64,000 nt of DNA from assembly GCA_016709545.1 (NCBI GenBank), contig JADJMO010000003.1, forward strand, positions 248,001 to 312,000, read 5' to 3'. The number at the start of each line of letters is the position of its first letter. Position 1 is the stretch's first letter. The DNA is from Myxococcales bacterium. GTDB taxonomy: Bacteria; Myxococcota_A; Polyangia; Polyangiales; JADJMO01. This document shows, piece by piece, positions 37,132-46,690 of this stretch. Made by a program: the position numbers and the translations under genes. The notes under the pieces were generated by a model that was not told the origin of the DNA, ran no database searches, and saw only the letters and a list, made by a program, of their open reading frames with translations.

Positions 37132-38407
37132 ATGGACGTTGGCGCGACGCGCGTGGGACGCGTGGGACCGTACGTCCTGATCCGCGAGCTCGGACGCGGG
37201 GGCATGGCGACCGTCCACGAGGCTCGCCACGTCGAGCTCGGCAAGCGCGTGGCGCTCAAGCTGCTGGCCCGGGACATCGCCGAAAACGCCGTCGCCCGCG
37301 AGCGCTTCGCGCGCGAGGGCCGGGCCGCCGTGCGCATCCGCCACCCGAACGTGGTCGACGTGACCGACGTCGGCGTGTGCGACGGCGTGCCCTACCTCGT
37401 GCTCGAGCTGGTCGACGGACCGACCCTCTCGACCCTGTTCGCGGAGGGCCCCCTGCCGCTGTCGCGGCTGGTGGAGCTGTTCCTGCCGATCGTGTCGGCG
37501 ATGCACCGGGCCCACGCGGCGGGCGTCGTCCATCGAGACCTCAAGCCAGCCAACGTCTTCCTCACCCGCGATCTCCGCGGCGAACTCCTGCCCAAGGTCG
37601 GGGACTTCGGCATCAGCAAGGTCCTCACGCCGGGAGATCGAGCTCACCAGGGAGCACGGGGTCGTCGGTACGCTGCTCTACATGTCGCCCGAGCAGATCC
37701 GCGCCGCGGCGACGGTCGATGGCCGCTCGGACCAGTGGTCGATCGGGGTGATGCTCTATCAAGGTGCGACGGGCAAGGCGCCGTTCGTGTTCGCGTCGAG
37801 CACCGAACTCATGCACGCGATCCTGCACGAGGAGATCGTCCCGCCGAGCCGACACCAGCCGAGCCTGCCCGAGGCTTTCGATCGGCTCGTGCTGCGCGCG
37901 CTGTCGCGAGATCCGGACGAGCGGTTCTCCGACATGCGGGCCCTCGGCGTCGCGCTGCTGGAGCTCGCCGAGGGGCGCGGCTGGTCGGACTGGGCGCGAG
38001 AGTTCGAGGCTCTCGGCGGGGAGACGGACGACGCGTCGGCGGCCGCCGACCCGACGGTCTCGGCCCACACGCCGCGGCCTACGAGCCACCATCGTGACTT
38101 CCGCGGTGCACGGGGGTGGATGCTCGCAGGCGCGCTGGTGGTCGGGGCCGTGGTCGCGGCAGGGCTCACCCTGCGCGGGGGAGCGCGCTCGGCTCCCGCG
38201 GGTCCGGCGGTCGCATCCGCGGTGCCCTCGCCCCTGCCGGTCCCCGCCGCGTCCTCGCCGCCCGGGCCCGTGCTCGCGCCCCCACCGCCTTCGGTCAGCG
38301 CCTCGTCGTCGGCGAAGTCGCGGCCGACGGTCGCGCTTCCACTGCCCGCTGCGTCGCCGTCGCCGAAACCACCGATGGGAGCCAATGGCGCGCCGATCCT
38401 GGAGTAG
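37132..38407 (+). CDS. Ser/Thr protein kinase with TM helix (one frameshift)
   Basis: From the ATG at 37132: GRGGMATVHEA, VALKLLA lysine, GVVHRDLKPANVFLT and VGDFGISKVLTPG. The frame breaks in the GGG at 37632-37634; one added base gives ELTREHGVVGTLLYMSPEQ and then WSIGVMLYQGATG. A C-terminal TM helix (MLAGALVVGAVVAAGLTLRG) and Pro/Ala-rich tail follow. The gene overlaps the TPR/PEGA gene downstream by 23 bp and diverges from the FHA regulator, a likely phosphothreonine reader of this or another kinase. Confidence 0.88.
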
Positions 38408-39341
38408 TGCGCGGCTCGTCGCCTGGACGGTCGCGGCGGCCGTGGCGATCGCGTCGCCTCCGGCGCGCGCCGAGGACGATCCGGAGGTCCTCGTGCAGAA
38501 GGGGATCGAGCTGCGCAAGGCCCAGCACGACACCGAGGCGCTCGAGGTGTTCCGCCTCGCCTACGCGAAGGCCAAGACCCCGCGCATCCTCGCGCAGATC
38601 GGCCTCGCGGAGCAGGCGCTCGGCCTCTGGCTCGAGGCGGAGACCGATCTGGTGGGCGCCCTCGAGCACGCCGACGATCCGTGGATTGTGAAGAACGGCG
38701 AGGCGCTGCGGGCGGCGCTCGACACCGTGCGCGGCCATCTCGGCTGGGTCCTCGTCGAGGCCAATGTGTCCGGCGCGGACCTTCGCGTCGATGGTCGCCA
38801 CGTGGGGAAGCTGCCGCTGCCGCGCGTTCGTCTCCTCGCGGGCGCGGGCCACGTCGAGGTCTCCGCGCCCGGCCACGAGGGCGCCACCCGGGCCATCGTC
38901 GTCGCACCGCGCACCGAAGTGAAGGTCGTCGTCCAGCTGGTCGCAACGCCTCCCCCGCTGGTCGTGCCGGAGCGTTCCCTGCTCGTGGTGGAGGGGCCAC
39001 CGACGCGTGTCCGGACCTCGCGCTGGACGATGGTCGGCGTCGGGGCAGTGTCGCTCGGCGCGTTCTCCCTCGGCCTCGGGGCGTTCTTCGCGGTCCGGAC
39101 CCTGGACCGGAAACACGAGCGCGATGCCCACTGCTCGCCGGCGGGCTGCGACGAAGAGGGGCTCGTGGCCGATCGCGCGGCGCGCTTCTCGTCGACCATG
39201 GCCCTCACCACCCTCGGCCTGGGGCTCGTGGCAACCGTCGGGGGACTGGTGCTCCTGGTTCGCAGCCCGGCGAGCCCCGTCGTCGTGACGTCGGCCGCCG
39301 GGCCCCATCACCTCGCGATCACCGTGGGGTCCACGTGGTGA
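38385..39341 (+). CDS. exported TPR/PEGA-domain protein, kinase partner
   Basis: 318 residues from the ATG at 38385. Signal peptide (AWTVAAAVAIASPPARA), a tetratricopeptide-like part (VLVQKGIELRKAQHDTEALE, PRILAQIGLAEQAL, ETDLVGALEHADD), a PEGA-like beta segment (LVEANVSGADLRVDGRHVGK, HVEVSAPGHEGATRA), then two hydrophobic helices (VGVGAVSLGAFSLGLGAFFA; LTTLGLGLVATVGGLVLLV). The same layout as the partners at 1-897 and 63700 onward. Translation is coupled to the kinase by overlap and to the next lipoprotein (GTGA at 39338-39341). Confidence 0.85.
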   Translation: MARRSWSSARLVAWTVAAAVAIASPPARAEDDPEVLVQKGIELRKAQHDTEALEVFRLAYAKAKTPRILAQIGLAEQALGLWLEAETDLVGALEHADDPWIVKNGEALRAALDTVRGHLGWVLVEANVSGADLRVDGRHVGKLPLPRVRLLAGAGHVEVSAPGHEGATRAIVVAPRTEVKVVVQLVATPPPLVVPERSLLVVEGPPTRVRTSRWTMVGVGAVSLGAFSLGLGAFFAVRTLDRKHERDAHCSPAGCDEEGLVADRAARFSSTMALTTLGLGLVATVGGLVLLVRSPASPVVVTSAAGPHHLAITVGSTW

Positions 39342-40327
39342 GGCACCGACTCCTCGCGGCGTGTTTGACCGTGGCCGCGTGCGACCCGTTCGGACTCGGC
39401 TCGCCGGCCGCGCTCGCGCCCCACGATGGCGGCGACACTGGCGCCTCGGACACCGGTCCCGATGCGTCCGTCGTGGCGACGCCATTGCTGTTCTACCGCG
39501 CCGACACCGGGGAGGTCGCGCTCCTCGACCTCGGCGACACGGGCCGCCTGGACGCCCGGCGCAGCGCGAGCCTCGCGCCCGGCCTCACGCACCTCGTCGC
39601 GCTCGGCAATGACCGTCTCGTGACCTACGACGCCGCGTCCGGCGCCCGGGCGGTCTTGAGCGTCGACGTGGCATCGGCACGGTTCGTCCCGCTGTCGAGC
39701 GACAAGGCGCCGGGTTTCACGGCCCTCGCGAGCCTCGGTGGGGGTCGGCTCCTCTCCTACCGTGCGACGACCGGCACGCTGCGGGTCGACGCCCTCGTCG
39801 GCACCTCGATGGGCAAGGTGGCCGAGTACACGGGGGGTGACGAGCTGGTCGGCCACGATGAACTCGTGGCGACACGCGCGGGGCCTTTCCTGCTCTACAC
39901 ACGGACCGCATGGCGCGCGTGGATCGGCGGCTGGTCGCCAGGAGCATCGGCGCCCGCCGGCGTCGCCCACGCGGACATCTCGCAAGGTTGGTCGCACATC
40001 ACCGCGGTCGCCAAGACGCACCTCTTCTTCTACGTCAGCGACGGGCCGGGCATCGGCAACGCGGCCTTCACGCAGATCGACGCGACGGGCGCCGATCTCG
40101 ACTTCCTCCTGTGGGACGCGGACCGACCGCTCCCGATCGGGCGCGACGCGTGGAGTCACGTCGTCGGCGGTCCGCGCGCCATGCTCTTCTACCGCAGCGA
40201 GGACGGCGCGGTGCGTACCGCCACGATCGCCACCGACGAGGATCTGCGCTTCGTCTTCCTCGAGCTCACCCCGACGCCGCCCCCCGTTGTTGGCAAGGGC
40301 TGGACCCACGTCACCTCGTTGCAGTGA
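39338..40327 (+). CDS. repeat lipoprotein with recurring W-[ST]-H-[IV] / L-F-Y units
   Basis: 329 residues from a GTG at 39338 that overlaps the preceding stop. Signal LTVAACDP and a Gly/Asp/Thr tether, then roughly six repeats pairing a Trp or Phe-x-His/Ala-rich strand with L-F/L-Y: TPLLFYRADTGEVALLDLG, GFTALASLGGGRLLSYR, WSHITAVAKTHLFFY, WSHVVGGPRAMLFYR and KGWTHVTSLQ. This spacing is like lectin-type or propeller repeats. Third gene of the kinase-TPR/PEGA operon. Confidence 0.82.
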   Translation: MRHRLLAACLTVAACDPFGLGSPAALAPHDGGDTGASDTGPDASVVATPLLFYRADTGEVALLDLGDTGRLDARRSASLAPGLTHLVALGNDRLVTYDAASGARAVLSVDVASARFVPLSSDKAPGFTALASLGGGRLLSYRATTGTLRVDALVGTSMGKVAEYTGGDELVGHDELVATRAGPFLLYTRTAWRAWIGGWSPGASAPAGVAHADISQGWSHITAVAKTHLFFYVSDGPGIGNAAFTQIDATGADLDFLLWDADRPLPIGRDAWSHVVGGPRAMLFYRSEDGAVRTATIATDEDLRFVFLELTPTPPPVVGKGWTHVTSLQ

Positions 40328-40328
40328 G

Positions 40329-41741
40329 TCAGGCCCGCTCGGGGCGGTGGCGCACGTAGGTCGCCACGTACAGCGCGGCGCTCGCCAGGTAGGCGATCGC
40401 GATCGCCGCGAAGAGGCCGTGGCGCTGCCCGTGCAGCTTCACCGCGCCGACCATCAGGGGGATCTGCAGCGCGAGCACCACGAGCAGGTCGAGCCGCAGC
40501 GTGACCCGCGTGGCGCCGAACCCCGCGTAGGCGTTCCCGAGCACGATGGCCGCGCCGTAGCCGACGTAGCTGAAGGCGACGACCCCGAGGTATTCCCGGC
40601 CGATCGCGATCACCGCCGGCGTCGGGTCGAAGAACCCGAGGATCGGCACCGCCCAGCGCACCGCGGCCCACGCGAGCAGCGCCATCGCGAGCGCGTCGTA
40701 TCCAGCGGCGATCAACCCGGCCCGCTTGCCACGCGCGTCGAGCCCGGCGCCGTGACACGTTCCGGTGAACGTCTGCGCCGCCGAACCCCAGCCCATCGAC
40801 ACGAACAGCGCCATCGACTCCACGCGGAAGATCACGCCGTACGCGGTGGTCGCGGTCTGGTCGTTCGCGGTGGTGAAGGCGTGCGCGATGAGCGCGGTGG
40901 TCGCGACGAAGGCCAGCATGCGCACGACGAACTGCGTGGACGATGGCCAGCCGAGGTCCCAGATGCGCCGGAGTTCGACCGGATCGGGGCGCCGGTCGGC
41001 CACGGCGAGCGCGCGGCGACGCACGAGCACGACCACCGCCGGGATGAGCACCACGCTGCGTGCGATGATCGTGGCCCACGCGGCGCCCGCGAGCTCGAGG
41101 CGCGGGGCGTGCACGAGGTGGGCGAGCGGGCCGAGGAACGCGAATACCGCGGGCCGTGGGCCCTCGCCGTACACGAGGAGGACCGCCAGCACGAGGTTCA
41201 GCACGTTGCCGAGCACGAGGATCGTCATCGGCGTCTTGGCCGACCCGAGCGCCCGCATGATCGAGGTGAACTGGAGGAGGAAGAAGATCGAGAACGACCC
41301 GCCGACGATGACCCGCAGGTAGGTGACGGCGAGGCGGGCCACCTCGCCCTTGGCGCCGACCAGGTCGCGGACGATGGGCCCGGCGAGCCCGAGCCCGAGG
41401 AGCCCGAAGACCAGCGAGAGGATCCCGGTGAGGATCAGCGACTGCCACGCGAGCTTGCGGGCGCCTTCGTCGTCGCCCGCTCCCTTGCGCTGGGCGACGA
41501 GCGCGGCCGTGGCGGTCGAGAGGCCGTAGCTCAGGATCGTGCCGACGGCGGCCAGCTGGTCGCAGATGCCGACCGCGCCGATCGACGGCCCGGCCACGCC
41601 CTCGGGGAGACGTGCGATGAGGTAGGCGTCGACGAGGTTGAAGGTCACCTGCAGCGCCATGCCGATGGCGAGCGGCGCTCCGAAGCGGAACATCTCGAAG
41701 GCCAGCGGCCCGTGGGTGATGCGGCGTGTCTTGTCGGTCAC
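40329..41741 (-). CDS. MATE-family efflux transporter
   Basis: 470 residues from a GTG at 41741; an ATG at 41765 would start only 8 bp from the divergent ATPase gene, so the GTG is preferred but uncertain. Twelve hydrophobic segments in MATE (multidrug and toxin extrusion) order, with GAPLAIGMALQVTFNLVDAY, LRVIVGGSFSIFFLLQFTS, ALGSAKTPMTILVLGNVLN and MALFVSMGWGSAAQTFTG. Likely exports cationic or hydrophobic compounds using a Na+ or H+ gradient. Inner membrane. Confidence 0.88.
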   Translation of the reverse strand: MTDKTRRITHGPLAFEMFRFGAPLAIGMALQVTFNLVDAYLIARLPEGVAGPSIGAVGICDQLAAVGTILSYGLSTATAALVAQRKGAGDDEGARKLAWQSLILTGILSLVFGLLGLGLAGPIVRDLVGAKGEVARLAVTYLRVIVGGSFSIFFLLQFTSIMRALGSAKTPMTILVLGNVLNLVLAVLLVYGEGPRPAVFAFLGPLAHLVHAPRLELAGAAWATIIARSVVLIPAVVVLVRRRALAVADRRPDPVELRRIWDLGWPSSTQFVVRMLAFVATTALIAHAFTTANDQTATTAYGVIFRVESMALFVSMGWGSAAQTFTGTCHGAGLDARGKRAGLIAAGYDALAMALLAWAAVRWAVPILGFFDPTPAVIAIGREYLGVVAFSYVGYGAAIVLGNAYAGFGATRVTLRLDLLVVLALQIPLMVGAVKLHGQRHGLFAAIAIAYLASAALYVATYVRHRPERA

Positions 41742-41773
41742 GGCGGGACCGGCCGGGTCTATCATGGCCGGCG

Positions 41774-42832
41774 ATGCAAAGCCCCTACGACTCGGAGGAG
41801 TTCTTCCAGCAGATCCTGGTGAAGGCGGTGGCGGCGAGCGCGAGCGACGTGCACTTGAAGGTCGGCCAGCCGCCGGGGGCGCGCATCCGGGGCGACATGG
41901 TCTACTTCAAGACCGACAAGCTGAAGCCCGAGGACACCGAGGCGATGGCGCGCCACGTGATCAAGGATCCGGCGGTCAAGCGCGACCTCGCGCAGCTCAA
42001 GGAGCACGACACGAGCTACTCGCTGCGGGGCGCGAGCCGGTTCCGCGTGAACGTCTACCGCCAGCGCGGCAGCCTCGCCATCGTCATGCGCGCCATCCCG
42101 CAGGTGGTGCCGGGGTTCGAGGCGCTCGGCGCGCCCGCCGCGTGCCGGAGCTTCTGCGAGAAGGATCGCGGCCTCGTGCTGGTGGTCGGCGCGGCCGGCA
42201 ACGGCAAGTCCTCCACCCTCGCCGCCATGATCGGCGAGATGAACCGCACCCGGGCGCTGCACATCGTGACCATCGAGGACCCGATCGAGTTCTTGCACGA
42301 AGACCTGATGTCGAGCGTCTCGCAGCGCGAGGTGGGCATCGACACCGGCGGCTTCGCGCCGGCCCTCCGCTCCGCGCTCCGTCAGGACCCGGACGTGATC
42401 CTCGTCGGCGAGATCCGCGACGAGGAGACGATGGACATCGCCCTCAAGGCCTCCGAGACCGGCCACCTCGTGCTCTCCACGCTGCACACCCCCGACGTCG
42501 CCCGCACCGTCGGCCGCATGTTGGCCCTCGCGCCGAACGCCGATCAGAAGGAGCTCCGCGAGCGCATCGGCGACAACCTGCAGGGAATCGTCGCCCAGCG
42601 CCTCTTGCCGCGCCGCGACGGGCAGGGGCTCGCGCTCGCCGCGGAGGTGCTGGTGTGCTCGGGCACGGTGCGCGAGTCGATCAAGCGCCCCGACAACAAC
42701 CCCTCGCTCAAGGAGTGCATGGAGAAGGGCGTCCACCCCTACGGCATGCAGACCTTCGAGATGCACCTCAAGCAGCTGGTCGCGGCCGGCCTGCTCGACA
42801 AGGAAGTCGGTCGAGCCGCGATGAGCTTCTAG
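41774..42832 (+). CDS. PilT/PilU-type secretion ATPase
   Basis: 352 residues. The N-terminal PilT-N-like part (DVHLKVGQPPGARIRGD) precedes the AAA-like core: Walker A VVGAAGNGKSSTLA (139-152; the usual GATGSGKSTT is altered but keeps GKS), Asp box IVTIEDPIEFLHED, Walker B DVILVGEIRDEETM and His box LVLSTLHTPD. These are hexameric ATPases that retract type IV pili. No other pil gene is in view, so the pilus machine must be elsewhere. A TATCAT box lies 8 nt before the ATG. Confidence 0.92.
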   Translation: MQSPYDSEEFFQQILVKAVAASASDVHLKVGQPPGARIRGDMVYFKTDKLKPEDTEAMARHVIKDPAVKRDLAQLKEHDTSYSLRGASRFRVNVYRQRGSLAIVMRAIPQVVPGFEALGAPAACRSFCEKDRGLVLVVGAAGNGKSSTLAAMIGEMNRTRALHIVTIEDPIEFLHEDLMSSVSQREVGIDTGGFAPALRSALRQDPDVILVGEIRDEETMDIALKASETGHLVLSTLHTPDVARTVGRMLALAPNADQKELRERIGDNLQGIVAQRLLPRRDGQGLALAAEVLVCSGTVRESIKRPDNNPSLKECMEKGVHPYGMQTFEMHLKQLVAAGLLDKEVGRAAMSF

Positions 42833-42843
42833 CCGTCGTCTGT

Positions 42844-42849
42844 TAGGCT
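42844..42849 (+). promoter_or_regulatory. TANNNT box (TAGGCT) ahead of the group II intron
   Basis: TAGGCT sits 7 nt before an ATG (42857-42859) that is immediately followed by the intron start. It is probably the pre-insertion promoter element of the acyl-CoA synthetase gene now 2 kb downstream. Confidence 0.35.
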
Positions 42850-43428
42850 GCCGACCATGGTGCGTCGTGACGCAAACGGTGTCGGGTCCCCCTCTGGGGA
42901 ACTCTCACCCGCTGCTCGCTGCGCGTCTCCAACGGGTGCGAGTCCCGTCCCGGTAAGCGCCGGAGCGCCGGGTAGCACGCCCCCGGCCTGGGGAGAGACG
43001 CCGTGGCCGAGCGGGGCGTCAGAAGCCCGCGAGGCGGCAAGCCGCGCAGCGGGAGCAAGAACGCGGGCCGCAACATGAAGTGAAACCTGCAGCCTCGACA
43101 GAGAAACAACCTGGGAGCCGAGCCGCTCATGTCACGGCGAAGGCAACAGTGACCGCGCAGGGTCCGAAGCGCGCGGGAACTCCTGGCGGGGTAAGGGGTG
43201 CAGCACGCGAGCAAGGAGAAGTGCGGAACACGGGAGACCCGTCTGCGCGGCCCTCGTCGGGGCAAGGCGCGCCGTATAAGCCGAAGGCGAAATCGGCAGC
43301 TGCGCAGCGGGAGTCCGAGGGGTCGTAGTACCGGCGGTGGAGCCGGGAACGACGTCGCGCAGAACAACGCGGCGGGAGGGAAGGGCCCCTGCGGTGGTCG
43401 TGTCGGCGGAGCAGGTACGCGCGAGGGA

Positions 43429-44761
43429 ATGGCCGGCAAGACCGGACCCAACGACCCCTGGCGGCCGAGGCCGCGCGACAAAGTGCAACAACTGCAACGC
43501 CTGCTGTGGGCCGCGGCCAAGCGGGCCCGGAGGCGCTTCCACGCCCTGTACGACCACATCACAGGCGTGACGTCCTCTGGGAAGCGTGGAAGCGGGTGAA
43601 GGGAACAAGGGCGCCGCGGGCGTCGATGCCATGACGCATCGCGGTCGAGGAGTACGGCGTCGAGCGCTTCCTCGAGGAGCTCGAGCCGCGCTCCGCGCAG
43701 GCACGTATCGGCCGGCAGCGGTGCTGCGCCGCTACATTCCGAAGGCAGATGGAAGGAAGCGGCCGCTGGGTATCCCGACGGTCCGGGACCGGGTGGTGCA
43801 GATGGCGGCGAAGCTGGTGCTGGAGCCGGTCTTCGAGGCGGATTTCTTGCCCGTCTCGTACGGCTTCCGACCGGGACGGAGCGCGACGATGGCCCTGGAG
43901 ACGCTGAGGAAGCTCGGCGCGACGGGGTACAACCACGTGCTCGACGCCGACATCCGCGACTACTTCGGGAGCATCGACCACGACAAGCTGATGAAGCTCG
44001 TCGAGCGACGCGTCTCGGATCGACGGGTGCTCAAGCTGCTGCGGCAGTGGCTCCAGGTGGGTGTGATGGAAGACGGCGTGGTCTCCGCGTCGTCGCGGGC
44101 ACGCCGCAGGGGGGGGTGATCTCCCCTTGCTCTCGAACATCTACCTGCACGTGCTCGACACTCTGTGGACGCGCCACGGCGCCCCGATGGGGATGCTGGT
44201 GCGCTACGCAGATGACTTCGTGGTGATGTGCCGGACCAAGAAGGACGGCGAGCAGGCCGAGCAGCGCATCCGGGTCATCCTGGAGCGCCTCGGTCTCGAG
44301 CTGCACCCGGACAAGACGAGGAAGGTGGAGCTCTCCTGGGGACAGGCGGGCTTCGACTTCCTCGGCTGCCACCTGCAGAAGCGCCTGAGCGGCAAGCTCT
44401 GGGAGCAGAAGCGGAAGCGCCTCTACTTCTTGCAGCGGTGGCCGTCGCAGCGCGCGATGCAGCGCATCCGGCAGCGCGTGAAGGAGTTGACCCCAACGTC
44501 GAGCCCACGCGGACCTCCGCGAGGTCATCGCCCACCTGAACCCCGTGCTCCGGGGCTGGGGCAACTACTTCCGCACCGGGAATGCCCACGCAAGTTCATC
44601 CAGCTCGATCGCTACGTCGTCGCCGGCTCCGCTCGCTGCGCATCAAGCGCAAGGGGCGCAACCTCCGGCCCGGCGAAGCAACGAAGTGGACCCGCGACTA
44701 CTTCCAGAACCTCGGGCTCCACCGCCTGCGCGGAACCGTCCGCTACCCGGAGGCTGCGTAA
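43429..44761 (+). pseudogene. ltrA-like: group II intron reverse transcriptase/maturase, many frameshifts
   Basis: Fragments in all three frames reassemble into a normal IEP: LQRLLWAAAKRARRRFHALY, IAVEEYGVERFLEEL, RRYIPKADGRKRPLGIPTVR, DRVVQMAAKLVLEPVFE, VSYGFRPGRSATMALE, HVLDADIRDYFGSIDH, GTPQGGV, the catalytic YADDFVVMC near 44200, DFLGCHL, VLRGWGNYFRTGNA and LHRLRGTVRYPEAA. At least seven, probably nine, one-base indels are needed (near 43562, 43603, 43637, 43690, 44095, 44120, 44500, 44588 and 44630). The domains present and the length fit LtrA-type proteins, but the gene as read cannot make one. Confidence 0.85.
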
Positions 44762-44785
44762 TGCGGCGTCACGAGAGACCACCGG

Positions 44786-44820
44786 TAAGCCGTGTGCGGG
44801 AAATCCGCACGCACGGTTTG
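44786..44820 (+). ncRNA. group II intron domain V
   Basis: A 34-nt hairpin with an AGC near its 5' side, a GAAA tetraloop (CGGGAAATCCG) and a two-base CG bulge on the 3' strand, the catalytic features of domain V that bind the two metal ions. It ends in GGTTT, after which domain VI and the 3' splice site follow. Confidence 0.85.
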
Positions 44821-44872
44821 AACGGGGTTTTGCATATGGCCACCACTTGGTGGCAGAAAGCTGAATCTACCA

Positions 44873-46690
44873 ATGCAGTTCGCCCCAGCCGCCGTCGACG
44901 CCCGCACGGAACACGGACGCCTCGTCCTCCGCTCGCCGACCGCGCTGCCGACCCCGGCGCGGTGCGTCGGCGAGTGGCTCGAGGGCTGGGCCCGCCGCGC
45001 GCCGACCAGCACGTTCCTCACCGAGACCTCCCCCGACGGCGTCCGCATCGTCGACTACGGCGCGGCGCTCGAGGCCGTGCGCGGCATCGCGGCCGGTCTG
45101 CTCGCCCTCGGCGCGACCCCCACCCGCCCGGTCATGCTGCTCTCCGACAACGGCGTCGACCACGCGCTCGTGCAGCTCGCCGCCATGCACGTGGGCGTGC
45201 CCGCGGCCCCCATTTCCACCGCGTATTCGCTGATCTCGAAGGACCACGCCCGGCTCCGCGCGATCGCCGCCGTGCTGCAGCCGAGCGTGGTGTTCGTGGC
45301 CAGTCGCGCCCCCTTCGCCAAGGCGCTCGCCGCGGTCGCGGAGGTGGCGCCCGACGCGCGGGTCGTGGCCGGAGACGCGGACCTCGACGCCCTGCGCACG
45401 CGCTCGGTCGGCGACGAGGTCGACCAGGCCTTTGCCGCCGTCGGCCCCGACACGGTGGCCAAGGTGCTCTTCACCTCGGGCTCCACGGGCACGCCCAAGG
45501 GGGTCGTCAACACGCAGCGCATGCTGTGCTCGAACCAGGAGGCCATCGCGACCGTGTGGCCGCTGCTCGGCGCGCGCCCGCCGGTGGTCGTGGACTGGCT
45601 GCCCTGGAGCCACACCTTCGGCGGCAACCACAACTTCTTCATGGTGCTGCGCAACGGCGGCACCCTGCACGTCGACCCGGGTCGTCCGCTGCCCGGGCGC
45701 ATCGAGCAGACCGTGGCGCGCCTGCGCGCGGTGTCGCCCACGCTCTACTTCAACGTTCCGCGTGGCTTCGACGTGCTGCTCCCGTTCCTCGAGAAGGACG
45801 ACGCGCTCGCCGAGCGCTTCTTCGCCAAGCTCGATCTCGTGTTCTACGCGGCGGCGGCGCTGCCGCAGTCGCTCTGGGAGCGCCTCGAGCGCGTGGCCCA
45901 TCGGTTTCGCAAGGGCGGGGTTCCGTTCGTGTCCGCGTGGGGCTCCACGGAGACCGCGCCGCTCGTCACGTCGGTGCATTTCCCGATCCCGCGCGCCGGC
46001 GTCATCGGCCTACCGGCGCCGGGGTGCGAGCTCGCGCTCGTACCCGAGGGGGACAAGCTCGAGATGCGCGTGCGAGGGCCCAACGTCACGCCGGGCTACT
46101 GGGAGGCGGGCGGCGGTGTTCGTCCCTTGCCGGTCGACGAGCACGGGTTCTTGCGCACCGGCGACGCGGGGCGCCTCGAGGACCCGAACGAGCCCGCGCG
46201 GGGCGTGGTCTTCGACGGGCGCACGGCCGAGAACTTCAAGCTGAGCTCCGGCACCTGGGTGGCGGTGGGAGAGCTCCGGCTGCGCGCGGTGTCGGCGTGC
46301 TCGCCCGACGTGCAGGACGCCGCCGTCGCCGGGCACGATCGCTCGAGCGTCGGCCTCGTGCTGTTCGCCTCCCCTGGCGCGGCCTCGGTCGGCCTCGCCG
46401 AACGCGTGCGCGCGCGCTTGCAGGCCCACAACCGCGACAACCCGGGTTCGAGCTCGCGCGTCGTCCGCGCGATCTTCGCGACCTCGCCGCCCGCGATCGA
46501 CGACGGCGAGATCACCGACAAGGGTTACCTCAACCAGCGCGCGGTCCTGCGCGCGCGGGCCGACCTCGTCGAGCGCCTCTATGCCGCGGTCCCCGACGCG
46601 GACGTCCTCGTGGTCGAGGAGGACGAGCGCCCGAAGAGCGTGGTGCCCACCGTTGCCGCGCTCTCCCGGTCCGAAGACGGCGAGGGATGA
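44873..46690 (+). CDS. AMP-binding acyl-CoA synthetase, feruloyl-CoA-synthase-like
   Basis: 605 residues from the ATG at 44873, 2 bp after the intron. ANL-superfamily marks: FTSGSTGTPKGVV (P-loop), WLPWSHTFGGNHNFF, SAWGSTETAPL, RTGDAGRLED and the swivel-region C-domain. The NHNFF stretch and overall length are closer to feruloyl-CoA synthases and related aryl-CoA ligases than to fatty-acid enzymes; the exact substrate is uncertain. Overlaps the M29-like gene (ATGA at 46687-46690), so co-translated. Confidence 0.87.
   Translation: MQFAPAAVDARTEHGRLVLRSPTALPTPARCVGEWLEGWARRAPTSTFLTETSPDGVRIVDYGAALEAVRGIAAGLLALGATPTRPVMLLSDNGVDHALVQLAAMHVGVPAAPISTAYSLISKDHARLRAIAAVLQPSVVFVASRAPFAKALAAVAEVAPDARVVAGDADLDALRTRSVGDEVDQAFAAVGPDTVAKVLFTSGSTGTPKGVVNTQRMLCSNQEAIATVWPLLGARPPVVVDWLPWSHTFGGNHNFFMVLRNGGTLHVDPGRPLPGRIEQTVARLRAVSPTLYFNVPRGFDVLLPFLEKDDALAERFFAKLDLVFYAAAALPQSLWERLERVAHRFRKGGVPFVSAWGSTETAPLVTSVHFPIPRAGVIGLPAPGCELALVPEGDKLEMRVRGPNVTPGYWEAGGGVRPLPVDEHGFLRTGDAGRLEDPNEPARGVVFDGRTAENFKLSSGTWVAVGELRLRAVSACSPDVQDAAVAGHDRSSVGLVLFASPGAASVGLAERVRARLQAHNRDNPGSSSRVVRAIFATSPPAIDDGEITDKGYLNQRAVLRARADLVERLYAAVPDADVLVVEEDERPKSVVPTVAALSRSEDGEG

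Larger units (their letters stand above)
42860..44870 (+). mobile_element. group II intron with degraded IEP
   Basis: Starts with GTGCG (42860), the group II 5' consensus, and ends CTAC (AY) at 44870. A non-coding 5' domain region (42860-43428) is followed by a reverse-transcriptase/maturase ORF (43429-44761), a domain V hairpin at 44786-44820 and a domain VI-like hairpin (GCCACC/GGTGGC). It lies between the PilT-like gene and the acyl-CoA synthetase, exactly in the leader. The boundaries are by consensus only; EBS/IBS pairings were not worked out. Confidence 0.85.

Noticed and set aside
42860..43428. A possible tRNA or attachment site at the intron 5' end
   Set aside because: No cloverleaf could be drawn. 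The sequence has group II domain I character and begins with GTGCG.
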